64,000 nt of DNA from Xenorhabdus nematophila ATCC 19061 (lineage in GTDB: Bacteria > Pseudomonadota > Gammaproteobacteria > Enterobacterales > Enterobacteriaceae). Position 1 is the first letter of the stretch. The number at the start of each line of letters is the position of its first letter. Shown here in pieces: positions 19,278 through 30,410 of this stretch. The notes beneath the pieces were generated by a model that was given only the letters and a program-made list of their open reading frames with translations, made no database searches and was not told where the DNA came from. Position numbers and translations under genes: made by a program. The stretch covers positions 4,000,701 through 4,064,700 of the forward strand of contig NC_014228.1 in NCBI RefSeq assembly GCF_000252955.1, written 5' to 3'.

Positions 19278-21601
19278 GTAGCGCCCGGCAACCAGTTTCT
19301 CAATATTTCTATATCATTCTTCCATTCTAACTTTAACTCATCCACCCATTCCTGAACATTATCCCACCATGCCGGCAGATCCGGTGACTGTATCTGCTGG
19401 GCCAGTTGCTGTAAATGGCGCAATCCAACGGAACCTGCCGCGCCCTTAATTTTATGCGCTTCTTCCGTAATTCCTTTTTGATCTCTGGCAGTCATGTTTG
19501 AATCCAGCAGGGCAAGATAACTGGGCATCATGGTTTCAAAAATGGCAAGACTATCCACAATCATTTTTGGCCCAACCAATTCGATATATTGGTTCAGCAT
19601 CTCTGTATCGAGTCGTTCTTCATCTTTCTTCACAATGTTAGCCTCTTGTAGTATGTCTTCAGATGCAGATGCCTTACCCCAATATTTTCCTATCATGACG
19701 GTTAATTCTTTGACAGAAAGTGGTTTATTAAGAACATCGTCCATGCCGGCATCAAGATATTCTTTTTTATCCTTCAATACATTGGCGGTCAGCGCAATCA
19801 ATGGTGGCAGGGTGGAGTAACGTTGATGTAATGCGCGGGCAATATCGAGTCCTGTCATATCCGGTAGTTGGATATCCAATAACACCAGGTCATATTCATC
19901 AGGATCGAACATCGTCAGGGCATCATAGCCATTCATGGCGACATCCACACTATTCCCCAGTTTTTCCAATACGGAACGGGCAACAATGACATTCAGTTCA
20001 ATATCTTCCACCAACAGAATATTCAGGGCAGGCAATGGCAGGGTGTCTTGCTCTTCTTCCCCTCCGGGATGTTTGTCGATGGCAGGGGCAACAATAGACA
20101 AGGTAAAGCAGGAGCCGTGCCCCAGTGCACTTGTTACCGTAATGTCTCCTCCCATACTTTGAGCAAGGCGTTTCGAAACGGCAAGGCCAATACCTGTTCC
20201 CGTCGCAGGGCGCCCACCCGCACTGTCCGTCACTTGGTAGTACATGGCAAAGATTTTTTCCAGCTCATCGGAAGGAATGCCAATGCCGGTATCCATCACT
20301 TCAAAAAACAGACGATCACCTTCCTCACGCCATATACGAACACGAATTTTTCCGTTAGGGGTAAATTTCACGGCATTGCTCATCATATTCCACAAAATTT
20401 GGCGCAAGCGGGTTCCGTCAGTCATTATTTTGGCTGGCAATGGCTGCTCTGGTTCCATCACGAATTTAATCCCTTTAGGCTGTGCCAGTAGTCCTGCAAT
20501 ATTCTCCAAATCAGCGATAAAGCCTGTGAAATCAGTTGGTTGATTATCAAGTTTGACTTTGCGTCGTTCAATTTTGTCTAATTCAATGATATCGTTGAAA
20601 ATATTCCCCAGCGTAATTGCGCTGACATGAATCGTTTTCAGATAATTGCACTGTTCTGGCGTGACATCGGTATCGATCAGAATTCGGCTCAATCCAACGA
20701 TGCCATTTAAAGGCGTACGAAGCTCATGGCTAATCGTAGAGATAAAAGTCGTCTTATCCCTGCTGGCGTTCTCCAGCGCATCCTGATAGCGCTTACGCTC
20801 CGTTATATCGCGTCCAAACCCCATTAACCCATGTCGTTTCCCGACACGATCATAAAAAGGGACTTTGCGGAGTTCAAAACACGCCTTGCGCCCATCGGGA
20901 TAAACCAACCATTGCTCGTAAGTCAGGGAGACATTGTGACGAAATACTTTTTCATCGGTTTCCATCACCTTACCGGCAATTTCTTTATCGTAAACCTCTT
21001 TCGGCGTCAGGCCGATAAGCTGTTTTTCACTTTTACCGGTCAGCAGTTCCATCGCTCTATTACAACCGGAAAATTCATCATCTTCATTGCGGTAATAAAC
21101 CAGATCCGGGGAAGCATCCAGAAATGACCGCAATAAGACGGATTGCTGCTCAAGCTCAATCTGGGTTTTTTCGCGATGCTCCATTTCCAGTTTGAGCTTA
21201 TCCAACAATAGCAGATGCGCTTTTTCCGCTTTCTCTCTTTCGATAATTTCCTGATTCAACTGGGAAATATTTTCCTTGAGTTGCAGATTTAACGTCGCAT
21301 CACGCTGACGCATCTCTTCAAGTTTTGCGACCAGGCCGGACAAACGTTGGCGAGATTCTTCAAGTTGTTCTACCACAATGGAAAGAAAATAAACCGCCCA
21401 AGGCGTGATCAATAAACCAAAAAAAATTGAGCGGATTAAATCAATGCGTTGTACCTCCCCATGCAGTACGAATGTCACCGCCATTTGCATCGCCATTGCA
21501 AGAATAACCAGAGCCGATGCGAGCAATAGGGAAAAGCGCACCAATCCCAGCTTCATCATCAAATCTACATAATATTGGGCAAGCCCCCGAATCAGCTTCA
21601 T
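19268..21601 (-). CDS. arcB: Aerobic respiration control sensor kinase ArcB
   Basis: A tripartite hybrid kinase of 777 residues (E. coli 778). Two N-terminal membrane helices with a very short periplasmic loop are followed by a coiled-coil linker and a PAS domain at about 155-275. Next come the HisKA domain with ISHELRTPLNGIVGLSRI, an HATPase with DTGIGIPSDELEKIFAMYYQ, a receiver with DLVLLDIQLPDMTG, and a C-terminal HPt domain with EEAHKIKGAAGSVGLRHLQQ. It senses quinone redox state and phosphorylates ArcA. The stop codon lies inside the antisense ArcZ terminator. The E. coli neighbour yhcC is missing upstream. Confidence 0.98.
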   Translation of the reverse strand: MKLIRGLAQYYVDLMMKLGLVRFSLLLASALVILAMAMQMAVTFVLHGEVQRIDLIRSIFFGLLITPWAVYFLSIVVEQLEESRQRLSGLVAKLEEMRQRDATLNLQLKENISQLNQEIIEREKAEKAHLLLLDKLKLEMEHREKTQIELEQQSVLLRSFLDASPDLVYYRNEDDEFSGCNRAMELLTGKSEKQLIGLTPKEVYDKEIAGKVMETDEKVFRHNVSLTYEQWLVYPDGRKACFELRKVPFYDRVGKRHGLMGFGRDITERKRYQDALENASRDKTTFISTISHELRTPLNGIVGLSRILIDTDVTPEQCNYLKTIHVSAITLGNIFNDIIELDKIERRKVKLDNQPTDFTGFIADLENIAGLLAQPKGIKFVMEPEQPLPAKIMTDGTRLRQILWNMMSNAVKFTPNGKIRVRIWREEGDRLFFEVMDTGIGIPSDELEKIFAMYYQVTDSAGGRPATGTGIGLAVSKRLAQSMGGDITVTSALGHGSCFTLSIVAPAIDKHPGGEEEQDTLPLPALNILLVEDIELNVIVARSVLEKLGNSVDVAMNGYDALTMFDPDEYDLVLLDIQLPDMTGLDIARALHQRYSTLPPLIALTANVLKDKKEYLDAGMDDVLNKPLSVKELTVMIGKYWGKASASEDILQEANIVKKDEERLDTEMLNQYIELVGPKMIVDSLAIFETMMPSYLALLDSNMTARDQKGITEEAHKIKGAAGSVGLRHLQQLAQQIQSPDLPAWWDNVQEWVDELKLEWKNDIEILRNWLPGATKK

Positions 21602-22284
21602 AATCGCTCCAAGTTAAATCAATTCCCAGTAAAATCACCAGATTGAATCATAATGTAAAAAAGACGCAACTTCGTTGAGGGATATCACCCACACATACAA
21701 GCATAAAAATACATAAAAAATGAATCTTTAATCAAAAAATACCTTGTTTAATTATTAAGAATAAAAAAATGCACCATTCATTATTCTTACCGACCATAAA
21801 ATACATAAAATAATTCTATTATATTGCTTTAAATTAGTGAAAAATTCTTTTAAATGCGCATTTATCAGCATATATGAAATCAATAATTCCTGTTATTTAG
21901 TGATATAGCTCACACCATACGAGATTCATGATCTTATTCACAAAATACAAAATCACATGATTTATTTATTATATTCAATAAGATAAATTTCAATCCTTCA
22001 TATAAAACGTGATTTTGCACAATTTGACCTGCTTTATTTTTCCCGATAAGTTGGGAATGCACTGAAAATGATCTGTTGGGTCATCAGCCAACTCATATTT
22101 ATGCAGTGATATGACATGAAACATAACATCATTTTGATTTACCGCTTGTTGTTGCAAATAAAAATTGCAAATAAAACAAGTGGCGTTTGACTGAGGGCGC
22201 AAATCAGACGCCCATGGAAATAATATATATCTCTATTATCTCGCGAGTGATGTGAGAGTCGGACAGAACTTGGGGAGCTTTACA
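21602..22284. other. Long regulatory region between arcB and gltB
   Basis: About 680 bp with no convincing gene; the E. coli gene yhcC, which lies here in that genome, is absent. It is strongly AT-rich from 21700 to 21990, as expected for Lrp- or IHF-bent promoters of gltBD, and contains one good CRP-type palindrome at 21899. The arcB promoter lies at the left end. Confidence 0.6.
21899..21914. promoter_or_regulatory. Predicted CRP (cAMP receptor protein) binding site
   Basis: AGTGATATAGCTCACA matches the consensus TGTGA-N6-TCACA in 9 of 10 informative positions, as a GTGA-N6-TCAC palindrome. It lies about 370 bp upstream of gltB and nearly 300 bp upstream of arcB. CRP is reported to affect gltBD in E. 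coli, so a role there is plausible but is inferred. Confidence 0.5.
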
Positions 22285-25200
22285 ATGTTGTATGACAAAT
22301 TGCAGGAAAAAGATAACTGTGGCTTTGGATTAATCGCACATATTGAAGGAGAGCCAAGCCACAAGGTGGTGCGAACGGCTATACATGCGCTGGCTCGAAT
22401 GCAGCATCGGGGCGCAATTTTAGCCGATGGAAAAACCGGTGACGGTTGTGGCTTATTAATGCAGAAGCCTGATCGTTTTTTTCAGATGATTGCAAACGAG
22501 CAAGCGTGGCGGCTTGCTAAAAACTATGCCGTCGGTATGCTGTTTCTCAGTCAGGATGCCACCATCGCCCAGTCATGCCGTCACATCGTCGAACAAGAAT
22601 TACAAAACGAAACCCTCTCTATTGTTGGTTGGCGGGAAGTTCCCATCAATCGGGATATTCTGGGTGATATTGCCCTATCAAGCCTCCCGCGTATTGAACA
22701 AATTTTTATCAATGCCCCGGCCGGATGGCGGGCACAAGATCTGGAACGCCGGCTGTTCGTTGCCCGACGCCGTATAGAAAAACGCATTACGGACAACGAC
22801 TTTTATGTTTGTAGCCTCTCCAATCTGGTCACGATTTACAAAGGGCTGTGCATGGCTGCCGATTTGCCCCGTTTCTATCCAGATTTGGCAGATTTACGGA
22901 TGGAATCGTCTATTTGCCTGTTCCACCAGCGTTTCTCTACCAATACCGTTCCTCGCTGGCCGCTGGCACAACCTTTCCGTTATCTGGCCCATAACGGGGA
23001 AATCAACACCATTACCGGAAATCGTGAATGGGCCAAAGCCAGAGCCTATAAATTCCGTACACCACTCATCCCTGATTTATATACCGCGGCACCTTTTGTC
23101 AATGAAACCGGCTCCGATTCCAGCTCGTTAGACAATATGCTGGAGCTGTTCCTCAATGGTGGCATGGATTTAATTCGCGCAATGCGTTTGCTGGTTCCAC
23201 CTGCATGGCAGAATAATCCCGATATGGATGACGACCTGCGGGCGTTCTTCGATTTCAACTCCATGCACATGGAGCCCTGGGATGGGCCTGCCGGCATCGT
23301 GATTTCCGATGGACGCTATGCGGCCTGTAATCTGGATCGGAACGGCTTGCGTCCGGCCCGCTATGTGATTACCACAGACAAGTTAATTACCTGCGCGTCT
23401 GAAGTCGGCATTTGGGATTACCAGCCCGATGAAGTCGTGGAAAAGGGTCGTGTAGGACCGGGCGAACTGATGGTCATTGATACCTATGAAGGCCGTATTC
23501 TTCATTCCGCTGAAACTGACAATGATTTGAAAAGCCGTCATCCTTATAAAGAGTGGCTGGAGAAAAACGTCAGGCGCTTAACCCCCTTTGAAGCATTGCC
23601 GGAAGATCAGGTCGGACAACGAGATTTAGATGATCGGCTGTTGGCTGCTTATCACAAGCAATTTGCCTATAGTCATGAAGAGCTGGATCAAATTATCCGC
23701 CCTCTTGGTGAGAATGCACAAGAAGCGACGGGCTCAATGGGAGATGATACGCCATTTGCCGTTCTTTCCAGTCGTCCACGTATCATCTATGATTACTTCC
23801 GCCAGCAATTCGCCCAAGTGACCAACCCGCCCATTGATCCACTGCGTGAAGCACATGTCATGTCATTGTCTACCCGCATTGGACGGGAGATGAATGTCTT
23901 TTGTGAAGCGGAAGGCCAGGCACATCGATTAAGCTTTGAATCCCCTGTTCTGCTCTATTCTGACTTCGTACAGCTTACAACACAGGAAGGCGCTTATTAC
24001 CGCGCTGACACCCTGGATTTGACCTTCGACCCACGGGAAACCAGTCTTAAAAACGCAGTTTCTACCTTATGTGAAAAAGCAGAAGAGTTTGTCCGTAACG
24101 GCTCGGTATTGTTGGTATTGTCTGATCGCCCTATTTCACCAGAAAAATTGCCTATTCCTGCACCTATGGCTGTCGGTGCCATTCAGCATTGTCTGGTTGA
24201 GAAAAATCTACGCTGTGATGCCAACTTGATTGTAGAAACAGCAAGTGCGCGTGATCCTCACCATTTTGCTGTATTGCTGGGGTTTGGTGCCACCGCTGTT
24301 TATCCCTATCTGGCCTATGAGTCTCTGGGAAAAATGGTGGATGACGGCACAATCAATACCCCTTATCCCTCCGTGATGCTGAATTACCGCAATGGCATTA
24401 ATAAAGGGTTATATAAGATTATGTCCAAAATGGGCATCTCGACGATATCCTCTTATCGCTGTTCTAAATTGTTCGAGGCCGTTGGTTTGCATTCTGATGT
24501 CACAGACATTTGCTTCAATGGTGTCGTCAGCCGCATTGAAGGGGCGGATTTCAACGATTTTGAACAAGATCTGCTTAATCTTTCCAAACGGGCATGGCTG
24601 CAACGTCATGCTATCGATCAGGGCGGCCTGCTGAAATATGTTCACAATGGGGAATATCATGCTTATAACCCTGATGTTGTCAGTACATTGCAAGCGGCAG
24701 TTCACAGTGGCAGGTACAGTGATTACCAGAAATATTCTGAATTGGTGAACAGACGTCCCGTAACAACATTACGGGATCTGTTGGCTGTTTCACCTCAGAA
24801 TGATCCTATCCCCATTGAAGAGGTTGAACCGGCAGAAGCGCTGTTCAAACGTTTTGATACCGCAGCCATGTCAATTGGCGCATTAAGCCCGGAAGCGCAT
24901 GAAGCGCTGGCGGAAGCCATGAATACACTGGGTGGTTTTTCCAATTCCGGTGAAGGCGGGGAAGATCCGGTTCGTTATGGCACAAAAAAAGTTTCCCGCA
25001 TTAAGCAAGTTGCATCTGGCCGATTTGGCGTTACACCAGCGTATCTGGCCAGCGCTGATGTCATTCAGATAAAAGTCGCACAGGGTGCGAAACCGGGTGA
25101 AGGCGGCCAGTTACCGGGGGATAAAGTTACACCGTATATCGCCAGATTGCGTTACTCCGTACCCGGTGTCACGCTGATTTCCCCACCGCCGCATCACGAT

Positions 25201-26742
25201 ATTTACTCGATCGAAGATCTGGCCCAACTGATTTTCGACCTTAAACAAGTCAATCCAAAGGCGCTGATCTCAGTCAAACTGGTTTCAGAGCCGGGAGTGG
25301 GAACCATCGCCACTGGCGTAGCCAAAGCGTATGCCGACCTGATCACGATTGCAGGTTATGACGGCGGAACCGGAGCAAGTCCTCTCTCCTCTGTAAAATA
25401 TGCCGGTTGCCCGTGGGAGTTAGGACTCGTGGAAACGCAGCAAGCGCTGGTTGCCAATGGGTTACGCCATAAAATTCGCCTTCAGGTTGACGGGGGGTTA
25501 AAAACGGGCGTGGATATTATCAAAGCCGCTATTTTAGGCGCGGAAAGTTTTGGTTTCGGTACGGGCCCGATGGTTGCTCTTGGCTGTAAATATCTGCGGA
25601 TCTGCCACTTAAATAACTGCGCGACCGGTGTAGCAACGCAAGATGAAAAATTACGTCGTTCTCACTATCACGGCCTACCGGAAAGAGTCATTAATTACTT
25701 CCACTTTATCGCACAGGAAACACGTGAGTTAATGGCGCAATTGGGTGTGAAAACCCTCACTGATTTGATTGGCCGGACAGATTTACTGACAACGCTGGCA
25801 GGTATCTCCGCCAAACAAAGTAAACTCAATCTTGAACCATTGCTGGAAACAGCTGAACCTCATGATGGCAAAGCTCTGCACTGTACTGAAGGTAATCCGC
25901 CTTTTGATCAGGGCGCACTGAATAAAGCCATCGTCACTCAGGCTATGCCTTATGTAGAAACATCACAGAGCAAAACCTTCTATTTTGATATCCAAAATAC
26001 CGACCGCTCGGTTGGTGCGTCTCTCTCTGGTGAAATTGCAACCCGTTATGGCGATCAAGGGCTGGCAGCCGATCCGATCAAACTTTATTTCACCGGAACC
26101 GCCGGGCAAAGTTTTGGGGTCTGGAATGCGGGTGGCGTCGAATTGACCTTAACCGGTGATGCCAATGACTATGTCGGCAAAGGGATGACCGGTGGTCGTC
26201 TGACCGTCCGCCCACCGGTGGGTTCAGCATTCAATAGTCACGAAACCACTATCATTGGCAACACCTGCCTTTATGGTGCGACAGGCGGAAAACTGTTTGC
26301 CGCCGGGCGTGCCGGTGAGCGTTTTGCAGTACGTAACTCAGGCGCTGTCACCGTTATCGAAGGGATAGGCGATAATGGCTGTGAATATATGACCGGTGGA
26401 ATTGTCTGCGTTCTCGGAAGCACAGGCGTCAATTTCGGCGCTGGTATGACAGGCGGATTCGCTTATATTCTTGATGAATTTGATGATTTCCGCAAACGTG
26501 TCAATCCAGAACTGGTGGAGGTTCTTTCAATGGATACGCTTTCTATTCACAAAGAACACCTGCGTGGGTTAATTACTGAACACGTCCACCTGACAGGTTC
26601 TCTGCATGCCGAAAGCATATTGGAAAACTGGTCACAATGGGTCAATAAATTTGCGCTGGTCAAACCTAAATCCAGTGATATCAGCGCGTTATTGGGACAC
26701 CGTAGCCGTTCCTCCGCAGAATTGCGGGTTCAGGCGCAGTAA
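22285..26742 (+). CDS. gltB: Glutamate synthase (NADPH) large subunit
   Basis: GltB makes glutamate from glutamine and 2-oxoglutarate. The product is 1485 residues from the ATG at 22285. That ATG follows a strong GGGGAG ribosome-binding site and gives the E. coli length; a GTG 11 codons upstream is less likely. An 11-residue propeptide precedes the catalytic Cys of CGFGLIAHIEGEPSHK, the N-terminal glutaminase nucleophile after cleavage. The FMN-binding synthase domain follows, with the [3Fe-4S] motif CKYLRICHLNNCATG, and then the C-terminal beta-helix of repeated GG-containing units. It is followed by gltD after 10 bp. Confidence 0.98.
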   Translation: MLYDKLQEKDNCGFGLIAHIEGEPSHKVVRTAIHALARMQHRGAILADGKTGDGCGLLMQKPDRFFQMIANEQAWRLAKNYAVGMLFLSQDATIAQSCRHIVEQELQNETLSIVGWREVPINRDILGDIALSSLPRIEQIFINAPAGWRAQDLERRLFVARRRIEKRITDNDFYVCSLSNLVTIYKGLCMAADLPRFYPDLADLRMESSICLFHQRFSTNTVPRWPLAQPFRYLAHNGEINTITGNREWAKARAYKFRTPLIPDLYTAAPFVNETGSDSSSLDNMLELFLNGGMDLIRAMRLLVPPAWQNNPDMDDDLRAFFDFNSMHMEPWDGPAGIVISDGRYAACNLDRNGLRPARYVITTDKLITCASEVGIWDYQPDEVVEKGRVGPGELMVIDTYEGRILHSAETDNDLKSRHPYKEWLEKNVRRLTPFEALPEDQVGQRDLDDRLLAAYHKQFAYSHEELDQIIRPLGENAQEATGSMGDDTPFAVLSSRPRIIYDYFRQQFAQVTNPPIDPLREAHVMSLSTRIGREMNVFCEAEGQAHRLSFESPVLLYSDFVQLTTQEGAYYRADTLDLTFDPRETSLKNAVSTLCEKAEEFVRNGSVLLVLSDRPISPEKLPIPAPMAVGAIQHCLVEKNLRCDANLIVETASARDPHHFAVLLGFGATAVYPYLAYESLGKMVDDGTINTPYPSVMLNYRNGINKGLYKIMSKMGISTISSYRCSKLFEAVGLHSDVTDICFNGVVSRIEGADFNDFEQDLLNLSKRAWLQRHAIDQGGLLKYVHNGEYHAYNPDVVSTLQAAVHSGRYSDYQKYSELVNRRPVTTLRDLLAVSPQNDPIPIEEVEPAEALFKRFDTAAMSIGALSPEAHEALAEAMNTLGGFSNSGEGGEDPVRYGTKKVSRIKQVASGRFGVTPAYLASADVIQIKVAQGAKPGEGGQLPGDKVTPYIARLRYSVPGVTLISPPPHHDIYSIEDLAQLIFDLKQVNPKALISVKLVSEPGVGTIATGVAKAYADLITIAGYDGGTGASPLSSVKYAGCPWELGLVETQQALVANGLRHKIRLQVDGGLKTGVDIIKAAILGAESFGFGTGPMVALGCKYLRICHLNNCATGVATQDEKLRRSHYHGLPERVINYFHFIAQETRELMAQLGVKTLTDLIGRTDLLTTLAGISAKQSKLNLEPLLETAEPHDGKALHCTEGNPPFDQGALNKAIVTQAMPYVETSQSKTFYFDIQNTDRSVGASLSGEIATRYGDQGLAADPIKLYFTGTAGQSFGVWNAGGVELTLTGDANDYVGKGMTGGRLTVRPPVGSAFNSHETTIIGNTCLYGATGGKLFAAGRAGERFAVRNSGAVTVIEGIGDNGCEYMTGGIVCVLGSTGVNFGAGMTGGFAYILDEFDDFRKRVNPELVEVLSMDTLSIHKEHLRGLITEHVHLTGSLHAESILENWSQWVNKFALVKPKSSDISALLGHRSRSSAELRVQAQ

Positions 26743-26749
26743 GGAGTGA

Positions 26750-28171
<1,422 letters not shown>

Positions 28172-28494
28172 AACGCCCTGTTTCCTTTTCTTCCCGCCGA
28201 TTATTTCTCCGGTCTTTTGACCGGAGAAAATGCAGCTAAACTAAAAGATTACTGTTTTTCACTTTTCTCTCTTACTACCCGATAGATTTTATTTTTTTGC
28301 TTTATATAATTATTTTTATATCCTAAAGTTAAATATTTAAGTTTAATCTCTAACCTATTACAGCAATATAACAGTAGTACAATACCGTAATACAGCCATA
28401 AGGTTCATTTTTTTCGTAAAAAGGTTTCTCAAGGCAACTAATTTAATAGAAATAGATTAAAAACCATAAAAGTGATCATTACAGGAAGAAAAAT
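28172..28494. other. Intergenic region after gltD
   Basis: About 320 bp without a gene. It begins with the gltD hairpin and continues as very AT-rich DNA that should hold the promoter of the secreted protein gene at 28495. Confidence 0.5.
28204..28229. terminator. Hairpin after gltD
   Basis: A perfect 11-bp stem, TTTCTCCGGTC with GACCGGAGAAA, and a TTTT loop. No T-run follows on the + strand, so termination is probable but not certain. Confidence 0.6.
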
Positions 28495-29004
28495 ATGCGC
28501 TTACTCACACAGATACTCTTCTTTGCTTGCATATTCTCGCTAAGCCCCCCCTCAATCGCCGGGTTCTCTACTGCAACTGAGATTATGCAGCAAGTGCAAG
28601 AAAGGGGAGTAAACTCTGTGGTGGCGGAATTAGGTGCAGATCATGAGCAGAAAAAGGTTACAGATAGTATTGCCAGCGGTAATAGCGAATGGCTACAACT
28701 TGCCTTCAAATTATTGCCGAATATTCATTCCAAATTTTCAAAACAAACCCTTGAGTCCTTAACATTGGCTTTGCTTAATAACCCTGTAGAAGTGTTATCA
28801 CTGACAAAAAAGCACCATACTCTCGCATTTTCGGATATCTGTAATATCCCTTCAACGATAACAGCGATAACACAGCAAAAATTATTTCTTAATAGTGTAA
28901 TCAGCAGGTTAGATCTGGAAAAAGAATTAAACTTTGGCAACACGCGGGAAAATATAGAAACATGCCGGTGGGAATTCGAGAAAATACAGAACCACTATTT
29001 TTAA
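28495..29004 (+). CDS. Hypothetical secreted protein
   Basis: A protein of 169 residues that I do not recognise. It starts with a clear Sec signal peptide (MRLLTQILFFACIFSLSPPS, then IAG), cut after about residue 22. The mature part of about 145 residues is helical, with a short GVNSVVAELG segment, and carries two cysteines (in FSDICNIPST and ENIETCRWEF) that could form a disulfide in the periplasm. The size, signal and helical disulfide-bonded build recall small periplasmic immunity proteins of type VI amidase effectors, but no motif supports this and no effector gene is adjacent. GGAAG lies before the ATG. A hairpin follows at 29063. Confidence 0.65.
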   Translation: MRLLTQILFFACIFSLSPPSIAGFSTATEIMQQVQERGVNSVVAELGADHEQKKVTDSIASGNSEWLQLAFKLLPNIHSKFSKQTLESLTLALLNNPVEVLSLTKKHHTLAFSDICNIPSTITAITQQKLFLNSVISRLDLEKELNFGNTRENIETCRWEFEKIQNHYF

Positions 29005-29062
29005 TAACAATTTTTAACAACAATAAAGCTAATTTTTCGCCAAAAATAACCTTTCCAAAAAT

Positions 29063-29084
29063 AAAGGAGATCAATGTCTCCTTT
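29063..29084 (+). terminator. Terminator of the secreted protein gene
   Basis: AAAGGAGA pairs with TCTCCTTT across a 6-base loop and is followed by a short pyrimidine tract. Confidence 0.55.
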
Positions 29085-29104
29085 GCTCTTTATTCCACGC
29101 TATT

Positions 29105-29263
29105 CTGTTGATATTTCAAAGCGGCTACTTTGGCTGGTCTCAAATATCCCCAGTCACGTAGTCATAAGAACATGGTTATAATCAACTTGGTTATAACCAT
29201 AGCATCAGCTACGCTTCTGAGGATTCAAATCCCTTGATGCGGCATTGCAGCCTGAAATCAGAT
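29105..29263. repeat. ERIC-like element with a central insertion
   Basis: Read on the - strand, blocks resemble the ERIC at 7104-7228: TATCTGATTTCAGGCTGCAA, then GCCGCATCAAGGGATTTGAA, TACGTGACTGGGGATATTTG and CCAGCCAAAGTAGC. Between the halves sits an extra segment of about 35-45 bp that contains a perfect 10-bp inverted repeat (ATGGTTATAA at 29172 with TTATAACCAT at 29191). The terminal ATACCC/GGGTAT motifs are degraded. It lies between the secreted protein gene and sspB. Confidence 0.55.
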
Positions 29264-29279
29264 ACAGAGCTTTACGCAA

Positions 29280-29765
29280 TTATTTAATAACACGCAAAGT
29301 CGGACGACCTTTTGGCGGTTGAGGAGGCTCGTCATCGGGTGAACCATCGTCGCGAGAAATTTTGCTCCTGTGGAGTTGCACCAAATTATCCGCCGGCGAA
29401 ACCGAATGTTTTTCTTCGGCTTCGTCATTGGCTTCATAAGCAGATTCTGGCTCAAACATCATTCCGGCACCATTTTCACGGGCATAAATTGCAACAACAG
29501 CGTCCATCGGAACTGAAACTTCACGGGCAATACCACCAAAACGGGCATTGAACCTAACGTCATCGTTAGTCAATTCCAGATTACCAACCGCCCTCGGCGA
29601 GATATTCAGGATGATTTGCCCATTTTGTGCATACTCCATCGGAACGTTGACTCCGTAGCAATTAACGTCCACAACAAGATGCGGGGTCATGTCGTTATCC
29701 AATAACCACTCATAATGCGCCCGCAGTAGATAAGGACGACGTGGAGACATTTGAGTCATCTCCAT
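29280..29765 (-). CDS. sspB: ClpXP protease specificity-enhancing factor SspB
   Basis: A protein of 161 residues (E. coli 165). SspB binds ssrA tags on stalled-translation products and delivers them to ClpXP. The compact N-terminal tag-binding domain is conserved (RRPYLLRAHYEWLLDNDMTP, NISPRAVGNLELTNDDVRFN). A flexible acidic linker leads to the C-terminal ClpX-binding tail GRPTLRVIK. It starts 3 bases after the sspA stop codon, so the two form an operon. Confidence 0.97.
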   Translation of the reverse strand: MEMTQMSPRRPYLLRAHYEWLLDNDMTPHLVVDVNCYGVNVPMEYAQNGQIILNISPRAVGNLELTNDDVRFNARFGGIAREVSVPMDAVVAIYARENGAGMMFEPESAYEANDEAEEKHSVSPADNLVQLHRSKISRDDGSPDDEPPQPPKGRPTLRVIK

Positions 29766-29768
29766 ACA

Positions 29769-30410
29769 TTAACCCCGTGACTGTAAACGCATTTCACGTT
29801 CTGCTTCTGTTAATGAAGCCAGGAATGCGTCACGTTCGAATACACTCTGCATATAGACTTGAAGATCTTTTGCACCCGGACCGGACAATTCTACCCCCAA
29901 GACAGGTAAACGCCACAACAGCGGACACAGATAGCAATCCACCAAGCTGAATTCTTCACTCATGAAGAATGGCATTTCTCTGAAAATAGGTGCGATAGCC
30001 AGCAATTCCTCAGCAAGCTGTTTCCTCGCAGCATTAGCTTCCTGAATACTTCCTTCCTGAATTTTATACATCAGGGAATACCAGTCTTTTTCAATTCTAT
30101 GCATCATCAGGCGGCTTGAGCCACGAGCGACAGGATACACAGGCATGAGTGGTGGATGCGGGAAACGCTCATCCAGATATTCCATAATGATGCGAGAATC
30201 ATACAGGGTCAGCTCACGATCGACGAGAGTAGGAACAGATTGGTAAGGATTCAAGTCAATCAAATCCTGAGGCAAATTACCTGCTTCAACGTGTTCTATC
30301 TCAACGCTGACCCCCTTTTCCGCCAGTACAATTCGCACTTGATGGCTAAAAATGTCGGTCGGGCCTGAAAACAGAGTCATTACCGAACGTTTGTTGGCAG
30401 CGACAGCCAT
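29769..30410 (-). CDS. sspA: Stringent starvation protein A
   Basis: A protein of 213 residues (E. coli 212) with a glutathione-S-transferase fold that binds RNA polymerase and helps stationary-phase and acid-stress transcription. MAVAANKRSVMTLFSGPTD, RIIMEYLDERFPHPPLMPVY and the PHPP pocket are intact. I chose the ATG at 30410, which has a GGAGG ribosome-binding site 5 bases upstream; the frame is open 4 codons further. It heads the sspAB operon. Confidence 0.97.
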   Translation of the reverse strand: MAVAANKRSVMTLFSGPTDIFSHQVRIVLAEKGVSVEIEHVEAGNLPQDLIDLNPYQSVPTLVDRELTLYDSRIIMEYLDERFPHPPLMPVYPVARGSSRLMMHRIEKDWYSLMYKIQEGSIQEANAARKQLAEELLAIAPIFREMPFFMSEEFSLVDCYLCPLLWRLPVLGVELSGPGAKDLQVYMQSVFERDAFLASLTEAEREMRLQSRG

